From: Exophiala sp. HKRS030
Lineage: Eukaryota; Ascomycota; Eurotiomycetes; Chaetothyriales; Herpotrichiellaceae
Assembly (NCBI GenBank): GCA_023897205.1
Contig: JAHWDD010000004.1
Span: forward strand, 6,138,001 to 6,202,000
Length of the DNA: 64,000 nt
Reading direction: 5' to 3'
Shown: positions 1 to 11,653 of the stretch, piece after piece
Layout: each line of letters begins with the position of its first letter
How positions within the stretch are numbered: position 1 is the stretch's first letter
Made by a program: the position numbers and the translations under genes
Notes under the pieces: model-generated
What the model saw: only the letters and a program-made list of their open reading frames with translations
What the model was told of the DNA's origin: nothing
The model's database searches: none

Positions 1-2789
1 GCAATCGATCTTGGGACTAGACGGTGGACCGTTCGTTGGGACGCCGTAGGGCTGACGGCGACAGGCAAAGCAAAACGGATCCTGAGGCTCGGACAAGGGA
101 AAATGGACCTTTGGACTTTTGCAGGACCTTTCCCTTTTTCCCCTTTCCTTTCTCTTCTTTCTCTTCCTTCCCTCGCTCGCCCTCAGGCACGCCACAAGGG
201 ATCTCTAGCAGGCTCGCCAAGATCCACAATCCACAATCCTTGATCCATGAGATAAAAACCGCAACCAGTCCTAAAACGAATACGTCCGTTGGGTCTGTTG
301 AACCAAACAGATGACAGTAATGGCTCCGGAGGCGTTGTGTTACAGTCCTGAGTGGGCAGTGAAGGGACAAAAGACTCGTGGGAGCCATGGGTGTCATTCG
401 ACGGATGCTGTGCTAAATTCATCTTCTGCAGGGCCCGGCGTTCTTGGGTCGTGCAGTAGTTGGCGGAGCTGAGGTTTGGGATAGGTGGAAGGTCAGTGAG
501 GCAGAGCAAGGATTGCCGAACAGAGGATTTAGTGCTGATAAGTGGATCCACGTCTGCCTATACACGGTTTAGCCTGATCTTTAGGCTCACCGCAGCTAGT
601 CCCACTTAAGCTTAGAGCATAGAGCTAGAAATGCTTGTAATCACGACCAGCCAATCTTCGTGGTCTTCTTTTCAACTTGTTCACACTACAAGGCGCAGTC
701 GCAGCCTAAATCCACCATCCACCGCAGGAGTCACAGAACTCAATACTGCCAAACAGCGAGTAGCTATCCTACGGGATCTGCTCTGCGTTTGTAAACGGTG
801 TGGAAAGTGTTCACTGAGATTCTTGCTCAGACCAACCAATGGCCCTGGCAAACACTCCAGGTCTGTCAAAGCAGAGTGGACATGATACCTCCCTCTCATT
901 GAATCTAGTATTTCCACAAAGGTCAATGCCTATTGTCCAGTCCTGTAGCACAGAGACATGTGTACCGAATAGTCAGCACTGGAACGCAGACGGTGTTACT
1001 GCAAGGGCCCGGCTTGGTATCTCTGTTCCACGTTCTAAGAAAAGACCAAAGACCCTGTGAACGATAGCAGTTCATGCAGAGGACCCGGTATGCGGTCATC
1101 GAGCCGTTCCGCGCACGACGGGCTTGTGTGACTACTGACTACTGACCACCGACCGAACATCGGTGAAGAACAACATCAAAGTCTAGTTGATGCTTACATG
1201 CTCAAGAACCGACCAACAAATTGACACGTGGGAATGTAAATGCCACGGGAAGCTATCAAACGAGGCTTTCAGGTTGAGATGCTCAGCCTCCGGATATGGA
1301 TCATCTTTAATGCGGGGTGGCTCAAGTCTCTGTTTTGATTCGCCACAAACTCTCCGCAACGTCCACTCCGAGTAAGGCTCACTTCTGTAGTGGCACAAGG
1401 CAGATTTTCCAGTTCTTCGCACATCGCCCAGCAGTACTCAACGGTAATTTGGCTCACCGTTCATTTCAATGACTGCAAGCTTCCGACAAGCCCATCTCTC
1501 ATTCACATCTCCGACCAGACATTTGCACGCGCTTACTCTGCAGTTGTGAAGTGAGATTCCTCGGCAGTCCTCCACACCATCGCGGCTGGTGCTCAAAATA
1601 GAAACTCAAGCTTGATCGCGCTGCACTAGACATGTTTCGGGACTAGCGTCATGATGACCCGCTGCCTGTTGGATATCCGCTGACTGATGCAGAGATGAGG
1701 CCTCACGGGTTCTTTGCCCCCTTGCCACACAAGCCTGTCATGTTGCATGCCCGTGTTTTCCATGACCATGCTTCTGTGGAATACTACCACATGTTCCGAG
1801 TCTGAGGATATCGAAACAAGCTTTTCGTTCTGCAAGGGCATATTCCAATTTCCCCTCTACACCCCTGGTTGACGTCGGCGTTGCCGTCAACGGAGATGGA
1901 TTTGGCAGTTGGAGACTCACGGTAAGAGTCACGGACATCGACACCGACTGACCACGAATTGCTTGTCAGCCAACGACATGATCGACTGTTGGCGTGCCAG
2001 TTCGCAGTGAGCCTTCGGCCGCTCCGTATATGCTGTCGACATGAGGACAATGACGCCGGAGACCAGTCTTGACAATCCATGGCTTTCTAAAGCACCTGCG
2101 ATCAACACGACGGCTTGAATCAATAGCTGGGCCGATATCTTGGAGTTTTTGGACCCATCGGCGGAGCAGCAGGCATTAAGTCGGCACATGTTGAGTCACA
2201 AACTCCGGTAACAAAGTCAACAGTCCTCCCCACGATTGCCGTTGGTCAGGTACTACGGGGCTGTTCTCAGGCACTGCCCATCACCAATCCATGTATGTTG
2301 ACTTTCAACACCACGGAGACGCATTGGTGGCATCGACAGACCAATGGACCAACAGAGCTGAACTAGTAAGTGATATCACGTCTAAAAACAGTGTCAATCA
2401 GATTTTCTATGCAATTCCGTGGAGTGTTCTCAGCCATGATCCCTCGAGAGTATCAACCAGATGTCGCACTCTGTGGTATGAGGCACCATCAGTATTCATG
2501 AAATATTATCTTGCGTTTCAAAGGTATTTGCAAAAATTCAGGCTGTCTTCACGAGGTGCCATCGGGGTTACCTGGCACGTGTGGAATGTGAGTCAAGGGG
2601 TGGAATTGTTGATGCTCAGGAATGCTGAACGCGCAAAATGGACACGAAGCCTGCAACATACAACACTGGCTTCATCTCGCGTGTTCCCAGACTCTCTTCT
2701 CGCGTAGGCCACTCACCCAAGTCGTTCCTTACCGTGCTCTTGAAATCCGGTGGTTGTATTTTTGGTCGTTTCGTTTCCTGTTGGCGATT
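1..2789. other. Intergenic, no gene recognised
   Basis: No reading frame here has recognisable domain content, a convincing start context or a plausible intron structure. A purine/pyrimidine-biased tract lies near 125-180. The final 150 bases are the probable promoter and leader of the CAP-domain gene that starts at 2790. A 138-codon open frame at 2291-2707 has no compositional or domain support and is treated as chance. Confidence 0.5.
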
Positions 2790-3915
2790 ATGCGGACATC
2801 TGCCATCTACCTTTTCGTCGCCTTAGCGGCGGCACAGAGCAGTAGTACGACTACCCTGTCGGAGATCAGCTATGTCTACACTGCGACCTCAACTGTGACA
2901 CATTGGGAGTTTACGACTACCACCACTTGTCCCTGTCCATCCGGCTCGACTTCATCCTCGTCGTTCTTTGTCGACCCGGCGCTAACCTTTTCAACTCGAA
3001 CGACCACAACGACGTCGACCACTACTACCTCGACCACTTCCACGAGCAGGTTCACAAGCTCGTCGACTTCAACGACCCAGACACCACTAGTTCCAGGTGG
3101 TGTTTTCGTCACTAGCACTTCCTCAATATCTACTCCCCCATCTCAACCGACCACCAGCAGCAGTGTTGTAGGGACCAGCTCCACCACCTCTGCCGGATCA
3201 GGCTCCGACCCGGTCGTGACAAGCTCAGCATACATTACGGCTCTACTGCAAAATCACAATGCACATCGCTACAACCATTCGGCTGCTTTCCTGAACTGGT
3301 CTCCCAGTCTAGCTGATACAGCCAGGAAGATTGCCCAGACCTGTGTCTATGGTCATGTTACGTATGTGTGGCCTACCGTTTCTTGAGCCCCTTCGTCAGA
3401 TCACGAACATGAAACTAACAGACCTTCTTACCCTCTCACAGAACCGTTGACGGCGGCGGTTACGGACAGAACATCGGCGCAGGCTTCACCGCCGACCCAG
3501 CACAAATGCGACGATTCATCACCCAAAGCATGTACAACGGCGAAGTCGCAGCATACACCGCTTACGGGAGCGAACCAAATATCAATGACTTGCATCTATG
3601 GGGTCATTTCACCCAGATTGTCTGGAAGGGCACCGCCAGTGTCGGTTGTTACACTCAAGACTGCAGCGCTACAGGTCTGGCCGGAGCTTCTGGCATTCCC
3701 CCTTATTTCACCGTGTGTAACTATTCGCCGCCAGGTATGTTTGAATACAACTTGATTCCCCCAAAGCAACGCAATTTACAGAAATCATTCGCTAATCATA
3801 TTATTACCCATTCCTCTTAGGCAATATCTTGACCAGATTCGCCGCGAATGTTGGGGTTTCCATTGGCCTTCCCTCCGTCCCAGAGCCGTACGATGTCTCT
3901 CAATATATCCCTTAG
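2790..3915 (+). CDS. Secreted CAP (SCP/PR-1-like) domain protein
   Basis: Three exons (2790-3361, 3442-3734, 3821-3915) give 319 residues. The start is the ATG at 2790, which opens a hydrophobic signal peptide (MRTSAIYLFVALAAA). Residues about 20-140 are a Thr/Ser-rich low-complexity stretch, probably O-glycosylated. The CAP domain follows, with HNAHR near its start, GGGYGQNIG in the middle and the family signature GHFTQIVWKGT, then Cys pairs CYTQDC and VCNYSPPG typical of PR-1 folds. Fungal CAP proteins are secreted or wall-bound and bind sterols or lipids; that role is inferred from the family, not shown here. Both introns are canonical GT-AG and join frames cleanly. It converges on the hydrolase gene ending at 4996. 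Confidence 0.9.
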
Positions 3916-4995
3916 ACACCCGAGGAGTCGGTCAACATTTTCAAGAGAAGGAAGATGCCCGCAATCTTTGGCTTACACCCAGATGTTGACAAGGTTGACA
4001 TGTGGGTGGCTCAAGCACCAGCAGAGTTTCTAGTCAAAAAAGCCTTGAGCAAAACTCACAACTGCCTATCGCATCAGTTCCTTGAAGCGAAATCAAACAT
4101 ACCGTGAGATGCAGAAATTCGCCTATTCCAGTATCCCAATGTATTAACAGTCTCATTACTATCACCAGAGATACCTGTAGTCTATCCAGGAGTCCTTGGC
4201 GTTGAAATCGATAGTCCAAACCAGGAGTAACAGATCACGTTCACGTTCCCAGGCTTAAAATATCGAGGGCACTGGGAATGGTAAACCTCGTTCTCGAATT
4301 CTCGAGACCCATCATCGGGTCCCTTTTCATGCGTGAAGCGGACGTCTCGTCAAGTACGAACCAACAGTTTCGCAGTCAAATTGTAGCGGATGCCTGCTCA
4401 ACCTCTTGAGATGAAGTGAGTACGACACCGTAGTGGGTGGTTTGCTGTTTCTCACATGTGATATACTAATACTGAGAAGGAGTATGCTAGATTGAGAGGG
4501 CTTGTAGAGCCTTTGTGGAATGGTGCAAAGGGCTGCATATACGGATAGATCATAGCACAAAGCCACAAAGCCAAGTTCGTGAGAGTTCTGGAGCGTGTGG
4601 GTGGGAGCAAATTTCTTCTTGGTGATGGATGGACTGATGTATTTACCTGGCGCTCAGACGTAAGTAACTGCTTGATGGCATGGCTTTCCGATACGGATAT
4701 GTTCCATGGGCCGCTGGACAATGAGTGCTAATCAGATAATCAGATTTATTCGGTCTCTCGACATGGTAGTGTACAGAAGGAAAGAAAATTTAATGAATTA
4801 GTGGATGAAGTTCTCATGGTCGAATGCATGCTATGCAAGCCAAAGGAGTGGATATGATTCGACTCATTACGTAAGGTGCCCACATGATGCAGCGGCCAGG
4901 GCCAGTTGCTTGTGGACCCTGCCAAAGTGCTCCTATCTATGACCAGGCCACGTGGAGGACTGTCTGTACCTATGTTGCGTCTCTTGTCAAGGTAT
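3916..4995. other. Intergenic between convergent genes
   Basis: This is the shared 3' flank of the CAP gene and the hydrolase gene. It contains only short open frames without recognisable content. It presumably holds both transcription termination regions, though no clear poly(A) signal stands out. Confidence 0.5.
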
Positions 4996-7900
4996 CTACA
5001 TGACGAAGACAGCAGCAGCAAAAACGGCTGCAAGGAACCCGCCACGAGCAACGCCGTTGGCGACAGCACCGCCAGTATACTTGGCGACCTTGGGGCCGGT
5101 CGCTGTTCCTGACGCCGCGACGCTGTCCCAGCTCTGCCAGGCATCATTTGCGCCGGTGGCCGTGCCAGTTGCAGGTGTTTCAACTGAAGGAGTATTCCAG
5201 TCTGACCAGCTGTTGACACCGTTGGCGCCAGTGACGACAGGGGGTTGTGCGACCGTGCCGGAGGGTGCGGGGGCCCATCCTGTTGGCTGGGCGGGATTAC
5301 CGGTGACAGGGGCGACGGGGACATCGGAACCTGGTTTACCTGGGTTGCCACCGACGGTGTATATGTTCGAAGAACCGGTGGGTTTGGCAGGGGCATCAGG
5401 AGCCGGGATCTTGCCGGTGGCATAGCCAGCATCGGGGACCTTGACCGTGACGATGACAGACGACGGGATGGCACAGGCCGAGCAGTAGACTTGTGAAGTG
5501 GTATATCCTTGAGGGATGCCGGTGGGTTTGCTCTCACAGCCCTTTGTGCATGTCGCTGTGATGGTGACAACCTTGCTGGTGAGGCCTGTTTCGCACACAT
5601 CGGTGATGTAGTCGACGTACACAGTCTTGGTGGGAACAGCCACGACAGTGACCGTGCAAGCTCCGGTCTTGGCCGAGTCAGCACCATTTCCGCAGACAGT
5701 CTTGGTCACGGGAACGCAGTCGGTTTGCGACGTCCATGGCGGGAATGTCTTTGTGGTAGAGCTCTGGGATTTCGTGGTGGTGACAGGAGGACGTGGAGCC
5801 CAGGCGGTTGTCGTGGTGCGCTTTGTCGTGCTGCTGGTAATGATGGTGCCGGGTACAGATGTTGTCCAGTCGAGCCAAGTTGATTGGTCTTGAATGCCGG
5901 TTGTGGGTTGACCATACTTGGAAGTCGTAGTTACGGCTGTAATTGTGCTTGTCTTGGACTTGGTGGTCCAGGTAGACTCACGAGCACCACCATACTTCGA
6001 AGTTGTACCCTCTTGAGGTCCTGCTGTATACGACTTGCTGGTGGTAGAGATTGGCTTGCCAGTATACGTTGTAGTGCCAGTAGTTGATGGTGTGCCTGCG
6101 ACTGTAGTGGTACCCGTTGGGTTTATCGTACCTGTGGCCGTTGTTGAGCCTTTGACAGTAGTGGTGCCCGTGGTTGTGGTGGCACCAATCGGGCCTATCG
6201 TACCTGTGGTCGTTGTGGTGCCTGCGACGGTGGTGGTGCTTGATGCAGTCGTGGTACCAGTCGTTGTACCAGTCGTTGTACCAGTCGTTCTAGTGGTGCC
6301 TGTAGCAGTCGTAGTTCCGGTTGTGGTTGCGGTACCCGCGGTTGTTGCTGTTCGACTGGTAGTTGACGTCGCAGAAATTGAGGTAGTAGTTGTTGTAAAT
6401 CCATCACAGTCTTCAGGAGCCTCAATAGGCACCACGTCGGGAACACTTTGTTGTCTTTTCTGGGGTGAGCCTGCCACATGAGTGAGATCTCTCCTCTTTG
6501 GTCGAGGCTCGGGGCCACTGGCGAACAGGTAAGATAAATCAGGGAAAGCTCTTCGGCGTAGCCTATCAGGAGTAGTAGTGCCTGCTTCGACATTTGGGAC
6601 ATCCGCAGGCTGCACAATGAAAGGGTTCGGGTCATCTGGCACAAAGAATGTGACTGCAGGCGGCACTATTTTGCCTGACTCTGCTGTCCAATAGTTGGTG
6701 ATCTCTGTGTTCAGCTTGTTGGATTGATGAGCATTGCTGCAATGCTGCATTTACCGTGTCAGCTCAGGGGTTCTTGCCCAAAAAAAGAAACATTTAACTT
6801 ACACCAGTACCATTGCTCTTCAATATGAATGAATTGGTGAACGCCCGTTTTGCTGCATCTCCGGAGGCTTCGGGTGTAACAGGATCATACGGTGTTTGGA
6901 TGAATGCGATTGGGTTCAGAGTAGTTATACCGGCGAATCGATTAGTGTCAGCGTTGAACCTTTCCTTGGGCAACGTAACCCATGGGGACAGTTCAGATAG
7001 TTGTTGATCGACATATCACTGCCCCATATGCTCCGTTGACTGTACTGACGATATGCATCTTGATAATTGGGTCCAGTCACATCGGGACTTCGTGGTGGCC
7101 GATATTGACTGTCAAGACAACTGATAGCGCTGAGTGCGTTGGGAGTTTTGACATCCTTGGATGTGGCAGGATTATAATTTCCGTTGTTTGCAGGGATTTG
7201 CCTTTTCGCCCTTGTTGAAGGTTGTGGAATAGCGTAGTCTTTCAACTCGTCGTCGTCCAGAGCTCTGATTTGGTCAGGATTCTCGTACCAGTACTGAAGT
7301 ACCTTGGCATATTTGATCCACGTGTCAGGGTCTCTGAGGCAATCAAACATCCTGTCTCGTACGATATAGGATTGCCTGTCGGTTAAGGTCGAAGACGCAG
7401 CTCTTGCACGGTTTTTAGCTAGAGGATCCTTGCCCACCCAGTCGCCGAATTTCTGCAACAATGTATCCTTTGTTGTCACACCTGTAAGAGACTTCCAACC
7501 ACAGGCGTCTCCAGCTTCAGCACACAAGTAGAAGAAATTCTCAAAACCTCGATCAATGTCGTTCGACTCTTCAACGGGACTAATAATAGTGAGTATTGGA
7601 ACACATGTGACGACGTAAGGACGTACAAATCAAAATAATAGTCATTGGGGTTAATGTTTCCATCCAACATCATTCTTTCAACTCGCGTCGGGAACATCTT
7701 GGCGATGGTGTCTCCTAGGACAGTCCCATAGGAGAAGCCTACCAATTAGTTTACGGACATTATCGATCGGCAGGATACTTACCCCAGTATCTGATAAGTT
7801 TGTCTGAGTTGACTCTCTGGGATATCCAGTCGACATCACGGGCTGTTTGCGTAGTACCAATGAGCGAGCCTATCTGTGAGGTAGTGCCCTCGTTACCCCA

Positions 7901-8506
7901 CTGAGAGTCGCATGTTTGGGCTGCGGTCGTGAACGAAGTGGCAGCGGCGTCCCAAACGGCGGGGTCGCTGCGATCGTCACCGATACCACCGCTACTAGCG
8001 CATTGATATGGCATGTTCAACCCAACACCACTGTGGGTTCACTGTTACCTCTATGATCGAGGAACATTACATCTTTCAATTGACTTACCGAGGATCGAAG
8101 GAGACGTAGTGGTAATTGTTTCCACCGAGTCTGTAACTTACAGTTAGCCATGTGATAGTTCCAAATTGCTTTAAAGTGCATACCTATTCAGATTTACCCC
8201 AGCGCTAAGGAGATATCCAATGCCACTTGATCCCGGACCTCCTGGGTTCACCACAACGGAGTTCACATCGGTCTTGACCGTTCCATCTGCATTTCTGGCG
8301 GGATAACGGATGAGTCTTAGTTGGACCTCGCCCTGATCCTTATCTTTCCAGTCCTTCTGCGTCAAGATTGTGGCACACTCGTGTGTAGTGGACCCGGTGC
8401 AAAGGTTCCATGCCGGCGTGTAAGGACAGGTTTGCGTGTTTTGAGCCGAGATCAAAGATGTAAAAGAGAGGACAGCAAGTGCTGAAGCACTGCCAAGGGA
8501 AAGCAT
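4996..8506 (-). CDS. GPI-anchored TAP-like alpha/beta hydrolase with mucin-like tail (one frame break)
   Basis: Exons, in gene order, are 8184-8506, 8089-8130, 7783-8030, 7627-7738, 6803-7579 and 4996-6744, about 1,083 residues. The start is the ATG at 8506, opening a signal peptide. The first half is an S33-type tripeptidyl aminopeptidase-like hydrolase: NPGGPGSSG, then FDPRGVG, nucleophile elbow GFSYG (Ser about 207), acid in TPYDPVTP (about 474) and catalytic His in GHC split over the last intron (about 502). Residues about 502-618 carry three dibasic sites (RRR, KRR, KR). From about 619 a Thr-rich mucin-like region follows, then a Pro/Thr/Ala segment ending in a GPI-type signal (small residues, then a hydrophobic tail). 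The frame breaks at 6984-6987: one extra G on the plus strand would restore a Cys-Pro-Pro-Trp segment expected in the TAP C-terminal domain. A 53-nt intron (6960-7012) could also mend the frame but has a poor donor and removes that segment. Usual family length is 500-600. Confidence 0.8.
6254..6289. repeat. 12-bp tandem repeat inside the mucin-like coding region
   Basis: Three perfect copies of a 12-bp unit (gtaccagtcgtt) lie head to tail. On the coding (minus) strand they encode repeated Thr-Gly-Thr-Thr blocks of the hydrolase tail. Imperfect relatives extend over about 6090-6360. Such units readily change copy number and so change stalk length. Confidence 0.8.
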
Positions 8507-10993
8507 TTTCAAAGGAATGACTGGGGTGAGGTGTGAAACTGAATTACTGACGAGAGGCGTTGAGCCTGTGTGGGTGCACAGTGTTTATATGTAGCCGTCT
8601 GCGCGAGGGCGCCCACAGAGAGGCTGCCTTCAGGCTCGTGACGGACAGGTGACTTTGATGCCGTGCATCGCCGGTGCAGCCAGAAGCGCAGCATCCACGC
8701 AGCCACTGCGACAAAGGCTCTCTGCATCCTGGGGAAATAACTGAAACCAGATAAAGGGGTGTTGATAGTTCTGATTTCCTTATTTTTGCGGACCCGATCA
8801 TTCCTTTGAGCACATATCCTTGCCTGGATAGGAATAGCCAAATTAAACAGCCAGCAGTTAAGGAAAGATCAGCTAATTGGTAGCTGGACGGCCACAGCAA
8901 GCTTCCTGAAACCAAGGGGACTTTTCAAATATCGGATGGAGAAGAATCATGAATGCGAACTCAAAATAGCAGCAGTCTCTTGCTCACGTTGTTTAAAGTC
9001 TTGGGAAAATTGCTTAGAACGGAACTTCCGACGTCAGTAGAGGACAATGCGGGGAGCGTGGAGACTTCAGCTCAAAGCATTGATGGCTGAATCCAAGCAG
9101 AGGAAATCAGTATCTGGATCTGTGGAGATTGCGCCTTTGCCTGAATGGACACGAGGTCGGTACTCTACCCAAACCTTAATCGAACGTCCACAACTAGCTC
9201 AGATGTTGACGTTTGATTGAGAAGCAGCCGATGGATGCCATGCTTTGTCGCATGGCCCAGACTCGACTTCTGTGAGACTAACTGAGAGGGTTGCGCGATG
9301 TCAATCAGGCATAGTGTCCTTCTCGACATTACCCACAACTATTTTTGTACCAAATCCGGCGGCGAGGGTGTGAAGAGTGAATGAAAACGGCCTCGATCTG
9401 ACAGCAGACGGGTCATTCAGTGTGTCCAGGCACAGGGTTCTGTCAGTTCGCGGGAACGCCTACCAAGACTCTTCCTGTCATCGGTTAACAGTGTGATCCG
9501 TCTAGAAGTGTCTTTGACAACGGCGAAATGGTAGGCTCAACATGGCAATCTTGCCCCTTTGCCATTCATAACTTGGGGGTCTTCCTTCGATGAGGCGGCT
9601 AGAAATATGGTTATGCTGAGAGTCTTGGCATCCAATATAAGGCGAGGTGGATCTCCAGTTGCAAGCTCTGATAGGTCAATTGAGTCTTGGCATCTCCCCT
9701 GGTGGTCTAGAAAGGGGAGAGGCGTTTTGCGATGCCACCGTTTTGGTTATTCAATTTTTCATAGACTTCGGGTGAGGCCAATCCCTGCCTATCTTAATTC
9801 TACGAAAAAAGAGGCTCAAACTCTACCAACGGGGTAGAAACACCCTTTCGAACGAATGGGCTAACTTCAGGCACTTAGCAGTGTTACCGCTCGTGTCCAT
9901 CAACCGATCGTAAAACCTCGACAGAAGAAGCATTGATATGCAATGGCGTCCAGGAGATTACGACTTGTCAATCAGCTCAGTGCTTTGTTCCAAGATCCGC
10001 ATCGGGACATATGCATGAATCACACCGGGTGTGTTGCGCTACGTAAGTTGGTATGATATCTACTCTTTTCTTCTCTCGATCAGGAGTCTGCGGCATCACT
10101 GACTCGGAGCTCGCCTCGATCGTGGTCTCTTTCGCCTACTAAGTTAGCTTTCCTCAAGCGCCACATTCTGGACTGTCGCACGTGAGCCCCAGAAAAAATT
10201 TGCACTAGGTCCACATTCAATAGAGGACCCCAAGGTTCATTTACTCGGAGCGCTGGCGATGCCCCTAATATCGCATCGCAAGAAGACTTACTACGTGCTT
10301 TCGCCAACGAGGTTTCATTTCAGCAGCACTCTATGCAGGTTTCCCTTGCTTGTGAGCTAAAGTGAAAGCCGGCCGAAGCGAGCACATCTGGACGAAAGCC
10401 GACACTAAGGACATCTCCACGAAATGAGACTGTGGATCAGCTACAAGCAGAATCCGGAAGTGTCAACTCCTGTTGGCAACCTCTCGGGGCAAGTACTGTG
10501 AGCCACGAAAAGTCGACTGCAAGTCCCCGTCAAAGAGATCGGCCTTCAGGTCTCGAGTCAGCGAATACGCAACATGGCCAACAAAGAAAGACATTTCGCG
10601 GGTAAGGAGGCCGGTCTCGGCAACCGTCGATCTAGGAGAGCAACGAGAAAAGACTGTGGAAAGCCGTCACCGCTGGCGGCGGTTGGCTGCTTCTACGACT
10701 GTGGTGACTGGTGGGAGGTCGCAGCCATTCTGCGAAGATTTCCGCATTGAACGGCTAATTCACGCGGACCACTGTGCAATCTAACGACTAAACAAAGTGT
10801 GTTACCCGCATGATGAATAAAGCCCGCCCATACATACATTTCACCACAGATCATGTCGCTTCGAAGATGATTCCGAAGGTAACTTGAGAGAAAGGTTTCG
10901 GCAAATTTGCCTACCAAGTTGTATACATGCAAACCTACTTGCTCACATAGCACCAAAGAGGCACTCATCCTAGTCTTTATAGATTCATGGTCC
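8507..10993. other. Intergenic, promoter side of the hydrolase gene
   Basis: About 2.5 kb without a supportable gene. The first few hundred bases upstream of 8506 are the presumed hydrolase promoter and leader. The rest holds only short open frames with no domain content and no tRNA-like internal promoter pair that I could recognise. Confidence 0.5.
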
Positions 10994-11395
10994 TCACTGA
11001 GCGGCCGAGAATTTGGTCGGCACCAGGAAGCTGCTCGCCACCTTTGCGTTGATCGGCCCATCACTTTCGCTCGCTGCCCTAGCTTGGACCCACTCTGGAT
11101 CACTGAGAAAAGCATTCCATTTCTGCTCACGGTCTGCCAGAGACTCCCACGCTAGCATGTAGGTCAGGTCATTGGAGTCAGGCCCTACAAGCGTCGTCCT
11201 AGAAGGAGAATACACTGTCAGTCACATGATCTCGATCGAATCGAAGGATATATAAAGACGGGAAACAATGTACCAGAATCCCAGTTGCTTGATGCCATGG
11301 TTTTCCCAGATTTTCAATGTGTGGTTCTCAAATCTGGCTAACAAATTTGGGAGACGGCCTGGGAGCGTGGTGTATATGCGGAGTTCGTATATCAT
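10994..11395 (-). CDS. NIPSNAP family protein
   Basis: Two exons (11274-11395 and 10994-11198) give 108 residues. The start at 11395 begins MIYELRIYTTLPGR, the usual NIPSNAP opening, and the segment LLARFENHTLKIWENHGIK matches the first half of the ferredoxin-like barrel. The intron was placed so that GFW joins TTLVGP in frame, which restores the family pattern GFWTT-GP followed by LTYMLAWESLADREQKW and a DPEW motif. NIPSNAP proteins are small dimeric alpha-beta barrels; in fungi their role is unassigned, though they often sit near metabolic genes. The gene ends about 200 bases from the left end of the transposon copy at 11601. Confidence 0.87.
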
Positions 11396-11600
11396 GACTG
11401 CGATTTTGTGAAATTGAGTTGCGTGAGCTTTTACTAGAAGGTGACCTTTTAAGAATACGATGCTTCTGCTCGACTCAGATTGCACTCGCTAAACGATATA
11501 GAGCGACGCAATGAGTTTTATATTCTGTGTACAACATCGTCACAAAACTGGCGGGGTATATTTGGAGATCGGATCTCACCCCCACGACGGCCGTATACGT

Positions 11601-11653
11601 ATCCCCTCCGCACCTGAAATTTGAATGTTAGCGCGCCCCACATCTCGCATCCT
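11601..11653 (+). repeat. Left terminal inverted repeat, copy 1
   Basis: These 53 bp begin atcccctccgcacctg and are the exact reverse complement of 13744-13796. They are GC-balanced and keep their CpA sites, unlike the RIP-mutated interior. Confidence 0.92.

Noticed and set aside
2291..2707. 138-codon plus-strand frame upstream of the CAP gene
   Set aside because: No domain, poor start context, and it overlaps the presumed promoter of the CAP gene.
4746..5687. 313-codon minus-strand open frame
   Set aside because: It overlaps the mucin-like tail of the hydrolase in another frame. Pro/Ser-rich shadow frames are expected opposite Thr-rich repeats.
6035..6481. 148-codon plus-strand Val/Pro-rich open frame
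   Set aside because: It is the antisense reading of the Thr-rich repeat region of the hydrolase, with no independent support.
6960..7012. A 53-nt intron that would mend the hydrolase frame
   Set aside because: It has GT and AG but the donor is gtcgat, unlike the other introns of this gene, and it deletes a segment conserved in the TAP C-terminal domain. A missing base fits better.
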